Assembly (NCBI GenBank): GCA_903828675.1
Contig: CAIKND010000076.1
Location: 1 to 34,487, forward strand
DNA length: 34,487 bases
Source: an uncultured Acidobacteriaceae bacterium
GTDB taxonomy: Bacteria > Acidobacteriota > Terriglobia > Terriglobales > Acidobacteriaceae
Reading direction: 5' to 3'
Shown here: piece after piece, positions 23,508 through 32,734 of the stretch
How the letters are laid out: every line of letters starts with the position of its first letter
Position numbering within the stretch: the first letter of the stretch is position 1
Translations under genes and position numbers: made by a program
The notes under the pieces: model-generated
What the model was told of the DNA's origin: nothing
The model's database searches: none
Seen by the model: the letters and a program-made list of their open reading frames with translations, nothing else

Positions 23508-25040
23508 CTACACCGGTACGTTGACCTCGGGCCAATAGCGGAAGTTGCGGAATGTTGCCTTGCCTGCGCCGCAGGCGTAGAGGGCTGGCCGGATATCGAG
23601 AAAGCCGCCGAGTACGTTGTGGTCCATCCCCGAAATCTCTGCCGATTCCTGGGTGCGCTGCCAGGATTTGCCGGGCAGGCGGAAGTAGAAATCCACTTCC
23701 TGCCGGTCGTTGACGATGCGCAGCGTGGCGCGCGTCGCGCCCTTCTCCTGGTGTTCGTGGACCGAGTTGTTGGGAAGGCGCACGCTGATGCCCTCGGGAT
23801 CCACGCGGATTCCGGTGGCGTGCTGGGGGTTGTAGTAGAGCATCAGCCCCGACTCGCATCCCGGCTCAACGTCTACATCCACTTCGACCGTGTAGGAGTG
23901 GCCGCCAACGGCTGTGGTGAGCGCCGGCGAATCCGCAAGGGACTTGCCCCGCGCCGCGAGCGTGAGCGATCCCTTGCCGGTGGTGAAGCGCGCCGTATCG
24001 TACTCGTGCCAGAAGCCCCATTGCAGACCGAGCTCCGGCTTGCTGAAGTCGTCGGAAGGGTCATCGAAGCTTTGCTGGCTGGCGCCTACGACCGGCATCG
24101 GAATCGCCGAGTCTGCGGTGACGCCCTGGGGCATGCGAAACCACCCGTCCGCAGTCCACTCCACCGGAAGCAACAGCAACTGGCGCCCCAGGGGGCGGTA
24201 GCCATTTTCATAGGCATGCACGGTCATGTACCACTTGCCGTCGGGAGTGTCGACCAGGCGGCCATGGCCAAGGCTCAACCAGCGATCGTCGCGTGACGCG
24301 GTATGCACCACGGGGTTGTAGGGGGAAAGCTCCCACGGGCCGTCCGCGTGCCGGCTGCGCGCGCTCACCACGGAATGGCTGGTGGCCGGGCCCCCTGTGC
24401 CGCCTTCGGCGACGTTCATGTAGAAGTAGCCGTTGTGCTCAAGAACCTTTGGACCTTCGAGGCAAGTGCATTCCATGCGCGTGGCGGCAGGAACCGGCCA
24501 GGCCTCAAACACGACGCGCGGCGGCGTTTTCACCGCGAGCCCGTCCGCGGTCAGTTCTGCCATCTTGCCGCCCACTAGATGCAGAAAGCGGCGGCCATTC
24601 TCGGCGATGTGCGCCGGGTCAATGGCATGAATCCCGAGGTCGATGGGTTCGCTCCACGGACCCGTCGGATGATCGGCATGAACCACGTTGATTTTTCCCG
24701 CGGCGGGGAAATAGATGTAGAAATGCCCCTGGTACTCGCAGAGGTAGGGAGCCCAGACCGTGCCGTAGTAGCCGTGAAGAGCCGCCGCAACCGGACGCCA
24801 GTTGATCAGGTCGCGCGAGTGCCAGATCAGCAGGCCGGGCGCGTAATCAAAACTTGAATGCGTAAGATAAAAGTCGTCGCCGACGCGGATGGGACTGCCG
24901 TCCGGGTGGTCGCCGCCCATGATCGGGTTGCGGTAGGTGCCCGAAGCGCCCTGAGCCAGGGCCATGCGGGTTTTAGCGGAAATAGCCAGAGCGGCGGAGA
25001 ATACCGATGCATTCAATACAAAACGGCGGCGTGTGATCAT
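23508..25040 (-). CDS. Tat-exported GH43-family glycoside hydrolase
   Basis: A 510-residue five-bladed-propeller glycosidase of family 43, probably a beta-xylosidase or alpha-L-arabinofuranosidase acting on xylan or arabinan fragments outside the cytoplasm. The N-terminus TRRRFVL is a twin-arginine signal. The three catalytic residues are visible: base D47 in GGDHPDGSP, pKa modulator D141 in HAIDPAHI, and acid E195 in CLEGPKVL. Residues after about 320 form the C-terminal beta-sandwich of the GH43 type, which often closes the active site. The DGS in place of the more usual DPS is a minor change. The ribosome site is weak. It lies 89 bases downstream of a secreted esterase gene on the same strand, a common pairing for decorated xylan. 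Confidence 0.9.
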   Translation of the reverse strand: MITRRRFVLNASVFSAALAISAKTRMALAQGASGTYRNPIMGGDHPDGSPIRVGDDFYLTHSSFDYAPGLLIWHSRDLINWRPVAAALHGYYGTVWAPYLCEYQGHFYIYFPAAGKINVVHADHPTGPWSEPIDLGIHAIDPAHIAENGRRFLHLVGGKMAELTADGLAVKTPPRVVFEAWPVPAATRMECTCLEGPKVLEHNGYFYMNVAEGGTGGPATSHSVVSARSRHADGPWELSPYNPVVHTASRDDRWLSLGHGRLVDTPDGKWYMTVHAYENGYRPLGRQLLLLPVEWTADGWFRMPQGVTADSAIPMPVVGASQQSFDDPSDDFSKPELGLQWGFWHEYDTARFTTGKGSLTLAARGKSLADSPALTTAVGGHSYTVEVDVDVEPGCESGLMLYYNPQHATGIRVDPEGISVRLPNNSVHEHQEKGATRATLRIVNDRQEVDFYFRLPGKSWQRTQESAEISGMDHNVLGGFLDIRPALYACGAGKATFRNFRYWPEVNVPV

Positions 25041-25129
25041 AGCGGGACAAGTCTATCGTCCTGCTCGTGCCGGAGTAAAGCGATTTTCGGTTCCGCGCGC
25101 GGCCCCGCGCACTTCCCTTCCCTGCCCCC

Positions 25130-26275
25130 TTATTTGCCCTTCCCTTTTTTCGGAGCGCCGTAACCTTGCCAGAGATATTCGAGCGCTTCGGCGAGAGTCT
25201 GCTGGCGAACGTCGCGGTCAACGTGGGCGGCGTTGCGGGCAAAAACAAACTGGTAATCGTAGCTCTTGGCCGCCAGGACGCGCGCCATGTTTTCGTTGGC
25301 CTGCACCCAGTCGTGCATGTTGTCGCGCATGGCGTTGGGATTGAAAAGGTCGCGGTCGCCCACTTCCATCCAGAGGCGGATGGGCTTGACGGGAGAGTTG
25401 GGGATGATGTGCTCGTGGAACTCCCATGCGCCGTGCGGCGTCTCGGGGTTGGGTGGCCACTGCTGATTGATGTAAGTTCCGGAATAAGTGAGCACGCGGT
25501 GGTAGAGCTCGGGGTGATACCAGGCCATGATCAACGCGCATGACCCGCCGGAGCTGCCGCCGGTGGTGGCGCGGCCGTCGGGGTCGCGGGTGAGGCGGAC
25601 GTGGTAGCGGGATTCGACCAGAGGCAGCACTTCCGATTCCACAAACTCGGCGTACCGGCCGGACATGGTGTCGTATTCAAGGCCGCGCTCGCTGCCCTGC
25701 GCGTCGCCGCTGCCGTTGCCGATGGAGATGGCGATCATGACGGGCACGCGATGCGCGGCAATGAGATTGTCGAGGGCCGTGAACATGAGGCGGTCGGGCC
25801 CGTCCGCGCCCACGATGAATGGTGCGGCTGTGCCGGGAACATATTGCTGCGGAATGTACACCGCCACATGGCGCGTGTAGGGAGCCGGATGGCTGGTGGT
25901 GACAATGAGTTTGGCGGGGTCGGCGGGATCGGGCGAGCCGCGTGTGCCTGCATCGCGCGCGATACCGGGGTAGAGCTTGCTGTCCGCCGATTCCATGGTG
26001 AATTCGTAGATCGTGCCTTTGGGAACGCCCTCGTGCTCGACGGCTTCAGGCGCGGGACTATGCGTGGGGCCGATGATGAAGTTGCCGTTGGCGCTGGCCG
26101 CGGGTATCGTACCGTCGGGCAGCTCGGCGGCGGCAACGTAACCGGGCGTATGGGCGTCGCGCGTGGGCGGCGTGGGACGCGGCGGCGTCTGCGTTGTCTG
26201 GGCCGTCTGGGCGAGGGCAGGAATGGCGAAGACGACGAACGCGAAGAGGAAAATGGCACGCGGAGAACGCAGCAT
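25130..26275 (-). CDS. Secreted esterase (enterochelin/feruloyl esterase-like alpha/beta hydrolase)
   Basis: A 381-residue alpha/beta-hydrolase of the putative esterase (esterase D/Fes-like) family with a signal peptide ending at PALAQ (about residue 23). The nucleophile is S242 in GSSGG; the catalytic His is likely in ARNAAHVDRD and an Asp in MEVGDRDLF. Members include feruloyl and acetylxylan esterases and siderophore esterases. The neighbouring GH43 gene suggests removal of ester groups from xylan. The basic tail GAPKKGKGK is unusual. It is probably the first gene of a two-gene unit with the GH43 gene. A 10-bp hairpin lies about 75 bases upstream. Fold is firm; substrate is inferred. Confidence 0.88.
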   Translation of the reverse strand: MLRSPRAIFLFAFVVFAIPALAQTAQTTQTPPRPTPPTRDAHTPGYVAAAELPDGTIPAASANGNFIIGPTHSPAPEAVEHEGVPKGTIYEFTMESADSKLYPGIARDAGTRGSPDPADPAKLIVTTSHPAPYTRHVAVYIPQQYVPGTAAPFIVGADGPDRLMFTALDNLIAAHRVPVMIAISIGNGSGDAQGSERGLEYDTMSGRYAEFVESEVLPLVESRYHVRLTRDPDGRATTGGSSGGSCALIMAWYHPELYHRVLTYSGTYINQQWPPNPETPHGAWEFHEHIIPNSPVKPIRLWMEVGDRDLFNPNAMRDNMHDWVQANENMARVLAAKSYDYQFVFARNAAHVDRDVRQQTLAEALEYLWQGYGAPKKGKGK

Positions 26276-26350
26276 AGAAGGCTTCTCTCAAGGCTTGGGA
26301 ATGGATGCTCTAGGTCTCTGACCGCTTGAACCTGTACCAATTTTGGGTGC

Positions 26351-26376
26351 CCCTGGTCTCGATTTTGAGACCAGGG
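26351..26376. repeat. 10-bp perfect hairpin upstream of the esterase gene
   Basis: ccctggtctc (26351-26360) and gagaccaggg (26367-26376) pair perfectly over a 6-base loop. A wider inverted pair, tctgaccg (26317-26324) and cggtcaga (26406-26413), encloses it nearly symmetrically. No T-run follows on either strand, so it is not a standard terminator; it may be an operator or end the DUF362 upstream side. The rest of this 245-base gap holds nothing recognised. Confidence 0.55.
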
Positions 26377-26520
26377 AGACCACGAACTCAACACACAAAA
26401 TCATACGGTCAGAAACCAGGTGTTCACAGGCAGCGGTTCGCTCCGTGGCCAGATTGTAGCCGACGAGAAGAACGGCGGGATGCGCCGGCCGATCTCGCAA
26501 AATGAAAATCTCGACAAACG

Positions 26521-27852
26521 CTATCCGCGCGCAGCCCAGGCCTTGACGGCCTCCGTATTCAGCGCGGAGGTGGCGATCAGGTCTATGTTGTCGTCGCCGT
26601 TGTTAGCCTTGCGTCCATGAATTCCGCCCGCGGCGTTGAGAGTCTCCTGCGCCTGCTGGTAGACGCTGACCAGGCGCGGATTGTGGTCGGGGTCGTGGTT
26701 GAGCGCGTTCTCGCCGCCCAGCGGCAACAGGATGTGCTTGGTGGCGTGATAATCGATGGCCACCGGATCGTGTCCGGCAAGCAGCACGTTCTCGCGGCTG
26801 GTCAAATGAGGCGGATAACCGACGCAGCCGCTGACCGTCTGGCCGTTCACTGTGGTCGCGCCGAAGCTGACCCACAGGCAGTCGAGAATGTTCAGGTCGG
26901 GAACCCGCACTTCTGTCCACATGCGCGCGCATTGCGAGCCGAGGTCCTGATAGTGGCGCCGGGCCGTAGTGCCGTCCTTCATTGAGAGTGTGCCGTACAC
27001 AATCTTGAGGGCCCCGGTCATGCCGATATCGCCGCTATGATCCTTGAGAACAGCGCAGTTGATGAGCTTTAGATTCTGCGCGTAGGCCGAGCCGGTCCAG
27101 CGGCCTTCTTTCAGCTCGATACGATTGCCGCGAGCGGTGGTAAAGCAGGGGTAAGAGATGCAGGGAGTACCCGGCGAGCCGATGCGGCGGTAGCCGTTGG
27201 TGGTGTGGTCGTCGTCGGCGATCATGGTGCCGGTATGCGGGTCCATCAGGAAAGAACTGACAGGCTTGCCCGCGAAAACGGTTGCGACAAGATGGTCGAT
27301 GGTGGTCACGCCCTGCTGCTCTGCGTTGACGATGACCTTGCCGACGAGTTCCGGGAACGGCTTGTATTCTGAAAAATTCGTGTCGTTGTGCATGCCATCG
27401 AAGGTGGCGGGGCGATTCTGGCCGTTCTCGAAGATGACAACCTCGCCTTTGAATCCATCCGGATGCAGCAGAATGCGGTGGATGAGGCCGCACAGCAGGT
27501 CGGTATTGGTGCCGCCGCGTGCCTTCCACTGGGCATTCACCTTCAGAATGACCACGTCCTCGGGGGCGATCAGCCCGCCGGGGCCGGAGAGCGCCGTCGC
27601 TTTGCGCGACTTGTAGAATTTGTTCCCATGCATCGAAAGCTGATGCAGCAGCGCATCCACGCCGACATGGCGCAATTGGCCGTCATGCACCGGGCAGTGA
27701 TCGACACGGAAGACCGGAGAGCGGCCATCGCGGGGCCCGGTCAGCGCGTCAAGGTGGAGGGCGCTCAAGAGCGGCAAGGCGGCGGTGGTGCGGATGAAAC
27801 TGCGGCGCGATACGCCTGCGGATGAGGACAGCGGAGCATTGTTCTTGCGCAT
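26521..27852 (-). CDS. Tat-signal DUF362-domain protein
   Basis: A 443-residue protein whose N-terminus SRRSFIRTTAALPLLSAL is a twin-arginine signal, so it is exported folded. The body fits DUF362: IAPEDVVILKVNAQWK, NCAVLKDHSG, MTGALKIVYG, LNILDCLWV and LLAGHDPVAIDYHATKHI. Some DUF362 proteins carry ferredoxin-like clusters, but no CxxCxxC motif is present here; a few scattered cysteines exist. The biochemical role of the family is poorly known and I do not assign one. CAGG about 10 bases upstream is a weak ribosome site. An XRE-cupin regulator gene lies 176 bases upstream on the same strand and is a possible controller. Confidence 0.85.
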   Translation of the reverse strand: MRKNNAPLSSSAGVSRRSFIRTTAALPLLSALHLDALTGPRDGRSPVFRVDHCPVHDGQLRHVGVDALLHQLSMHGNKFYKSRKATALSGPGGLIAPEDVVILKVNAQWKARGGTNTDLLCGLIHRILLHPDGFKGEVVIFENGQNRPATFDGMHNDTNFSEYKPFPELVGKVIVNAEQQGVTTIDHLVATVFAGKPVSSFLMDPHTGTMIADDDHTTNGYRRIGSPGTPCISYPCFTTARGNRIELKEGRWTGSAYAQNLKLINCAVLKDHSGDIGMTGALKIVYGTLSMKDGTTARRHYQDLGSQCARMWTEVRVPDLNILDCLWVSFGATTVNGQTVSGCVGYPPHLTSRENVLLAGHDPVAIDYHATKHILLPLGGENALNHDPDHNPRLVSVYQQAQETLNAAGGIHGRKANNGDDNIDLIATSALNTEAVKAWAARG

Positions 27853-28028
27853 GATTGTTTACCTGAATGATTGGGATCAGTATAGGCCAGGCGGCGCGAT
27901 CCTGTAGCCACGTCCCGCGAGTTATCAAAGACGAATTGCTCCTTCCGGGCACAACCCATGCGGCGCTTGCCGCGGATCAGGTCGCCCTGCTGCAAAGCTG
28001 CATGCTGAAACTCGCTCCGGGGCGCCGC

Positions 28029-28625
28029 TCAAGCTTCAGAACTCGGCTCGCCCGGCAATACGGCCAGGACCCGGCAACGATGCTTGTCCGCGGCGCTCCA
28101 GGCCAGCGGCATCTCACTTTCCATGTAAGCGCAATCGCCGGGCTCCAGCACTTCACACATACCGCCTGCTTCCAACTGCAGCCTGCCTTCAAGCACGTAG
28201 ACGAGGCCATTGGTCTCCTGAAAGTTCTCGGTGGCGGCTGCGGTCGTGCCGGGGGGGAACTCGATCATCTGCGCCACCAGCCGCGGGTTGTCGCCAGCCG
28301 CATTCAAAGGGGTCACTTTGACCAATTCAGGGCCGCGGCCGCTGCTTTCAAAGTGGGCCTTACGCGTGATGGAGAGGGTATGACGCGCAGGCTCGGCAAA
28401 AAAGTAGCTCATGCCGACGCCATAAACGCGACTGATGGTGGCAAGGGTAGGAAGCGTGGGAATCATGCGGTCGGTTTCAAGCTTGGAAAGAAGCGCCGTC
28501 GAGAGACCGGTTTCAGCCGCGAGCCGTGAAAGCGTAAGACGCTTTTGCGTGCGCAGTGAACGAAGTTTCAAGCCGATGCAGTAGGGTTCCAGGGACCACT
28601 GGGCGTACGAGACAGTCTTGGACAT
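28029..28625 (-). CDS. XRE-family regulator with C-terminal cupin domain
   Basis: A 198-residue one-component regulator. Residues about 17-75 are an XRE helix-turn-helix (IGLKLRSLRTQKRLTLSRLA, then LSTALLSKLETDRMIPTLPTL), and about 108-190 are a small cupin barrel (ENFQETNGLVYVLEGRLQLEAGG, VLEPGDCAYMES) likely to bind a small ligand. This layout is typical of regulators of amine, amino-acid or sugar-acid metabolism. The ATG at 28625 follows GGGG; the frame is open upstream, but that AT-rich stretch looks non-coding. It precedes the DUF362 gene by 176 bases on the same strand. Its target is unknown; the adjacent AT-rich region is one candidate. Confidence 0.9.
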   Translation of the reverse strand: MSKTVSYAQWSLEPYCIGLKLRSLRTQKRLTLSRLAAETGLSTALLSKLETDRMIPTLPTLATISRVYGVGMSYFFAEPARHTLSITRKAHFESSGRGPELVKVTPLNAAGDNPRLVAQMIEFPPGTTAAATENFQETNGLVYVLEGRLQLEAGGMCEVLEPGDCAYMESEMPLAWSAADKHRCRVLAVLPGEPSSEA

Positions 28626-29125
28626 GCAGACCCCATTCAGAGCTGATTTGAAAATGCGCTGCGAATATCTTTGCAGCGGGCGGCCTTCAGAGTTCTGAAA
28701 TATTTTGGAAGTTTTTCTGCATTGAGGAATTCGGCCAAATGCTCTCATCCGGCCTCAGTCTTGCTTCATCGCCCTTCACAGAGAAAGCGAAATTTACATC
28801 AATTTTCCACTTAACGCAAATATATTGTTACAGTTAGCTATGGTCTGTATATTTACCAATAAGATATCAGGTAACCACATTAGAATTACTTCAAGTACAA
28901 AAAGCGGGAAATATTTGCTGTGCAAAGCCTCGGGGAAGTGGATAATCAACTTACAAAAATAGCTGTGGTTAATCAAAACACAGAATTTGGTGGGGCCTGC
29001 TGCATAATTCGTTCCCCGGATTGTCCAACAAGCAGGTTTAGTACCTCTGTCGGCGAATGCTCCTCCCGATAAATGGAGTGGCACATTGTTGGCTAGAGGG
29101 CTTATATGGACTCTGAGGAGCTGCG
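28626..29125. other. 500-base divergent regulatory region with an AT-rich core
   Basis: No convincing gene. The part from about 28788 to 28990 is clearly AT-rich against the GC-rich surroundings. It holds a dyad CTGTG-N11-CACAG (28963-28967, 28979-28983) about 100 bases upstream of the sigma-54-like promoter at 29079, where an enhancer-binding protein could sit. A 118-residue frame on the minus strand has no ribosome site or family resemblance and is taken as chance. Confidence 0.55.
29079..29094 (+). promoter_or_regulatory. Sigma-54-type promoter (GG-N10-GC)
   Basis: TGGCACA-TTGT-TGGCT matches the -24/-12 consensus TGGCACR-N4-TTGCW at all positions but one and keeps the diagnostic GG and GC ten bases apart. 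Expected transcript start is about 29105, giving a 20-base leader with GAGGAG at 29114-29119 before the TTG start at 29126. Location and spacing strongly suggest a functional site, although it was found by eye. Confidence 0.6.
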
Positions 29126-30940
29126 TTGGATAGCTATAAACAGCTTTCATCAGTATTGTCCGGCTCAGAAGAGCCGGGGTCTCCGGCGACAGGCGTCGAT
29201 CGCCGGAGTGAACATCCGGGATTCACGTTCTGCGGCTTTCGGCTTGAAACCGATGGCACGCTTTTACGCGGAAGTGTGCCGGTTCACCTGCCACCGAAAG
29301 AACTGGCGGCGCTACGTGTGCTGCTGGCGCATGCCGGACAGATCGTCACTCCATTGCAACTGCGACAGGCGCTCTGGGGCGGTGTGCACGTGAGCGCGGA
29401 CAGCGTTCCCAAGTGCGTGTCGGCGTTGCGGGCGTGCCTGGAGCCGGAAGAGTGCATCCAGACTGTCTACAAGCGTGGCTACCGGTTTTCGGCAGATGTG
29501 CATCGCAACGGGGGCGCGCCGAAGGAAACATTGCCACGGCTTGCGATATTGCCTTTCACCACCGAGTGGGGGGTGCCCGAGCATCTCGGCTCGGCGATCG
29601 CCGAAGAGACCATGGCGCGGTTCAGCAGCGCGCGTCCCGCGATGGTTGCGGTGCTGGCGCAGGATTCAGTTTTTACACTCGCCCGGTGCGACCTGACCGC
29701 ACAGCAGGTAGGCGAAAAGCTGCATACAGACATGGTGTTGACCGGAACCTTGCGCTCCCTGCCCGCCCACTTCCGGCTACGCGCTGAGATGATCCGGGTT
29801 GTGGACGGCACACAGATATGGGTGGAAGATGTGCTGGTGGAGCGAAGCCGGATCTCCGGACTGGAAGCCGAGCTTTTCAGTCGCCTGGTCTTCCGCCTTA
29901 ACTCCGGTGGACTGTCCATTTCCGCTGCCGCCGAGCCGGAGGCGGAGAACAGCTCGCAGCAGCGCGAGGCCCACGAGATTTACCAGCGCGCCCATCATGA
30001 ATGGCAGACGCTGCAGCGGCACCGCATGCAGGACGGTTTGCAGCACCTGTTGCGAGCCACCGAACTCGATCCGTCGCTGATCGGTGCGCGTGTCGACCTT
30101 GTAAATCTCTGTGTAGCGCAGACATTTTACGGATTCATGTCTCCGGCCGTGGCTTCGGAAATCGTGCGCAGGACGACCAATGCGATACCGGACGTTGCCG
30201 TTCAGGCAGAGACGATTCTGCCGGCGCTGGGTTGGGTCAGCTTCCATGTGGACCACGATCTGCCCGCGGCCATCCGGTCATTTTCTCTATCGGCCCATCT
30301 GCCCCACGATCCCTGGATTACGCGCACCCGGACCATGTTCGCGCTGAGCCGCCACCGCTTTGGCGAAGCCATCGAGGTGCTGCAAGCGGCCATTCGCATT
30401 GATCCCTACGCGCCCTGGTTGCATGCCCGGCTGGCCTGGGCCCTGCACCTGGCCGGAGAAGCCGACGCCAGCATGGAGCAGGTCCGCAAGACACTGACTT
30501 TGTTCCCTGAACACGGCGGCGCCAACCTGTACGGATCCCTAATTCTGGCTTTCAATGGGGAGGCGGCGCAGGGCACCGTGCTTGCACACGATCTGGCACA
30601 GCGGCTGCCCTACTTTGATCTGGCCACGGCGGTGCACGCCTATGCACTGGCCTGCTCGGAGCGCAAGGATGAGGCGCATACGATCCTGGAGCGGCTGCAA
30701 TGGCTGAGCCGTGAGCGTTTTGTGCTGGGCTCCTTCACGCCCTCAGTCTGGGTGGCTCTGGGCGACTACGCTTCGGCGCTCTCGTCCCTGCAATCCGCGG
30801 CGGAAACGCGCTGTCCCTGGTTCTTCCAGATGCTCGCCGACCCGCGCCTGAAGCCTATCTCCGGCATGCCCGAGTTCGAGCAGATGCGGGCGATCCTGAC
30901 GGGAATGGAAGCTGAGGCGGCGGGCAACGCCGCACACTGA
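29126..30940 (+). CDS. Winged-helix (OmpR/CadC-type) regulator with TPR domain
   Basis: A 604-residue protein of a type abundant in Acidobacteriota. Residues about 33-125 are an OmpR/PhoB-type winged helix (HLPPKELAALRVLLAHAGQIVTP, VSALRACLEPEE, TVYKRGYRF). A TolB/FlgO-like segment follows (about 138-250, RLAILPFTTEWG, VLTGTLRS), then TPR-like helical repeats to the end. There is no transmembrane helix, unlike E. coli CadC. Translation begins at TTG 29126, 6 bases after GAGGAG; no in-frame ATG gives a complete winged helix. A sigma-54-like promoter lies just upstream. The TPR part probably binds a partner or signal. Target genes are unknown; the acyl-CoA synthetase gene follows by 143 bases. 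Confidence 0.88.
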   Translation: MDSYKQLSSVLSGSEEPGSPATGVDRRSEHPGFTFCGFRLETDGTLLRGSVPVHLPPKELAALRVLLAHAGQIVTPLQLRQALWGGVHVSADSVPKCVSALRACLEPEECIQTVYKRGYRFSADVHRNGGAPKETLPRLAILPFTTEWGVPEHLGSAIAEETMARFSSARPAMVAVLAQDSVFTLARCDLTAQQVGEKLHTDMVLTGTLRSLPAHFRLRAEMIRVVDGTQIWVEDVLVERSRISGLEAELFSRLVFRLNSGGLSISAAAEPEAENSSQQREAHEIYQRAHHEWQTLQRHRMQDGLQHLLRATELDPSLIGARVDLVNLCVAQTFYGFMSPAVASEIVRRTTNAIPDVAVQAETILPALGWVSFHVDHDLPAAIRSFSLSAHLPHDPWITRTRTMFALSRHRFGEAIEVLQAAIRIDPYAPWLHARLAWALHLAGEADASMEQVRKTLTLFPEHGGANLYGSLILAFNGEAAQGTVLAHDLAQRLPYFDLATAVHAYALACSERKDEAHTILERLQWLSRERFVLGSFTPSVWVALGDYASALSSLQSAAETRCPWFFQMLADPRLKPISGMPEFEQMRAILTGMEAEAAGNAAH

Positions 30941-31083
30941 GTGGCGGTATCAAGAGAGAACTGAGCCCCACATTCCATCTACCGGCTGCAAGGGTGTATT
31001 CCTGCTGGTTTGTGGTCTGGATCACACTTCGAGGCAGGGCTTGGGGCGTACACTCCGTTCGTTGTTTCCATAAGGGCTAACCC

Positions 31084-32721
31084 ATGCCAGTTGAAGAGAA
31101 GCTTTGTAGATTAAGCGACACCCAGGGACCGAGCAGGCCCTTGCTGGAGTTAACGATCGGCGACCTGTTGCACCGCACGGCCAACCGCTTCGGCGACCGC
31201 CTTGCGGTGGCAAGCTGTCACCAGGGCAAGCGCCTCACCTGGGCCGAGTTAAGCGAGGCGGCCGACCGCGTGGCGAGGGGATTGTGGTCCTTGGGCATCC
31301 GGCGCGGCGACCGCGTGGGCCTCTGGTCCACCAACTGCATCGAGTGGCTGATGATGCACATGGGATGCGCCCGTGCGGGAGCCTCGCTGGTGAATGTGAA
31401 CCCGGCGTACCGCTCCCACGAGTTGGGATTCACCCTCACCCGCTCGCGGATGAAGGCTCTGTTCCTGTGGCACAAGGACCGGCATGCGGACTACGAAGAA
31501 ATCCTCGGCCGCGCCCGGCACGGTCTCGACATTGAGCTCAAGCACACCATCTACTTCGACTCGCCGGAGTGGCCGGCGCTTCTCGATGCCGCGGGAGAGC
31601 TGCCCCAGCATGTGGCCATCGACGACGTAGCCAACATCCAGTACACCAGCGGGACCACCGGACTGCCCAAGGGCGTCATGCTGACCCATCACAACATCGT
31701 GAACAACGGACAGTTTCTGGCCCAGGGATTCCACTATACGGAGCAGGACAAGATTGTCGTTCCGGTGCCGCTGTTCCACTGCTACGGCTGCGTCATCGGG
31801 ACCATGACGGCGGTGAATACGGGTGCCGCGCTCATCCTGCCAAACTGGACCTTCGATCCGCGCGCCACGCTCAAGGCTGTGCACGACGAGCGCGCGACCA
31901 GCGTTTACGGAGTGCCGGCCATGTATGTGGCCGAGATGGCACTGCCCGACTTTGCCAGCTACGACCTGACCAGCCTGCGCACCGGCATGATGAGCGGCGC
32001 GCCCTGCCCCGTGGAGCTGATGAAGCGCGTACTGGGCGAGATGCACTGCGGCGAACTGGTGATTGCCTACGGACAAACCGAGACCTCGCCCGTAGTCACC
32101 ATGAGCGACGCCGCCGACACCATCGAGATACGCGTCAAGACAGTGGGCCGCGCCATGCCGCAGACCGGCATCAGGATTGTGTCCACCGTGACCGGCGAAA
32201 CGCTGCCCTTCGGAGAACAGGGCGAGGTGTGCGTTCACGGCTACGCGTTGATGAAGGGCTACGACGGCGACCCGGAAGGCACGGCGCAGGTCATCAGGGA
32301 AGACGGCTGGCTGCATACCGGCGACCTGGGCGTGATGCGCGAGGACGGATGCATCCACCTCACCGGCCGCTCCCGCGACGTGATTATTCGCGGCGGCGAA
32401 AACATCTACCCGCGCGAGGTAGAAGAGTTTCTCTACACCCACCCCAAGGTGGATGAGGCGCAAGTGGTTGGCATCCCCAACGCGCGGCTGGGTGAAATCG
32501 TTGTGGCGTGGGTGCGTCTGCGCCCCGGCGTGGAAGCCACTGAAGCGGAGGTTCGCGGCTTCTGCCAGGGACAGATCGCGTACTACAAAATCCCCGAGCA
32601 CATCCGCTTTGTTGATGCGTTTCCAGCAACGCTTTCAGGCAAGATACAGAAGTACAAGATGCGCGAATTCGAAATCGAAGCGCGCGGCTTGCAGGCAGTA
32701 GCAAGCGCGGCCACGGCGTAA
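31084..32721 (+). CDS. AMP-forming acyl-CoA synthetase (fatty-acid CoA ligase type)
   Basis: A 545-residue ANL-superfamily enzyme that activates a carboxylic acid with ATP and joins it to CoA. Visible motifs: P-loop YTSGTTGLPKG (187-197), adenine-site YGQTE, HTGDLG, hinge GRSRDVIIRGGENIYPREVEE and the catalytic lysine region SGKIQKYKMRE. Length and order match FadD-like medium or long-chain ligases with a domain at each end. AAGGG precedes the ATG. It follows the wHTH-TPR regulator on the same strand by 143 bases. It could feed the SDR-hydratase-CoA-transferase operon 17 kb away, but this is only a pathway-level inference. Chain-length preference is not predictable. Confidence 0.93.
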   Translation: MPVEEKLCRLSDTQGPSRPLLELTIGDLLHRTANRFGDRLAVASCHQGKRLTWAELSEAADRVARGLWSLGIRRGDRVGLWSTNCIEWLMMHMGCARAGASLVNVNPAYRSHELGFTLTRSRMKALFLWHKDRHADYEEILGRARHGLDIELKHTIYFDSPEWPALLDAAGELPQHVAIDDVANIQYTSGTTGLPKGVMLTHHNIVNNGQFLAQGFHYTEQDKIVVPVPLFHCYGCVIGTMTAVNTGAALILPNWTFDPRATLKAVHDERATSVYGVPAMYVAEMALPDFASYDLTSLRTGMMSGAPCPVELMKRVLGEMHCGELVIAYGQTETSPVVTMSDAADTIEIRVKTVGRAMPQTGIRIVSTVTGETLPFGEQGEVCVHGYALMKGYDGDPEGTAQVIREDGWLHTGDLGVMREDGCIHLTGRSRDVIIRGGENIYPREVEEFLYTHPKVDEAQVVGIPNARLGEIVVAWVRLRPGVEATEAEVRGFCQGQIAYYKIPEHIRFVDAFPATLSGKIQKYKMREFEIEARGLQAVASAATA

Positions 32722-32734
32722 ATCATGCTCTCCT

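Noticed and set aside
28794..29150. 118-codon minus-strand frame in the AT-rich region
   Set aside because: No ribosome site or family likeness, and it overlaps the sigma-54-like promoter and the start of the wHTH-TPR gene.
29106..29393. ATG at 29106 as start of the wHTH-TPR gene
   Set aside because: It is in a different frame from the winged-helix protein; the TTG at 29126 is in frame and has GAGGAG at 6 bases.
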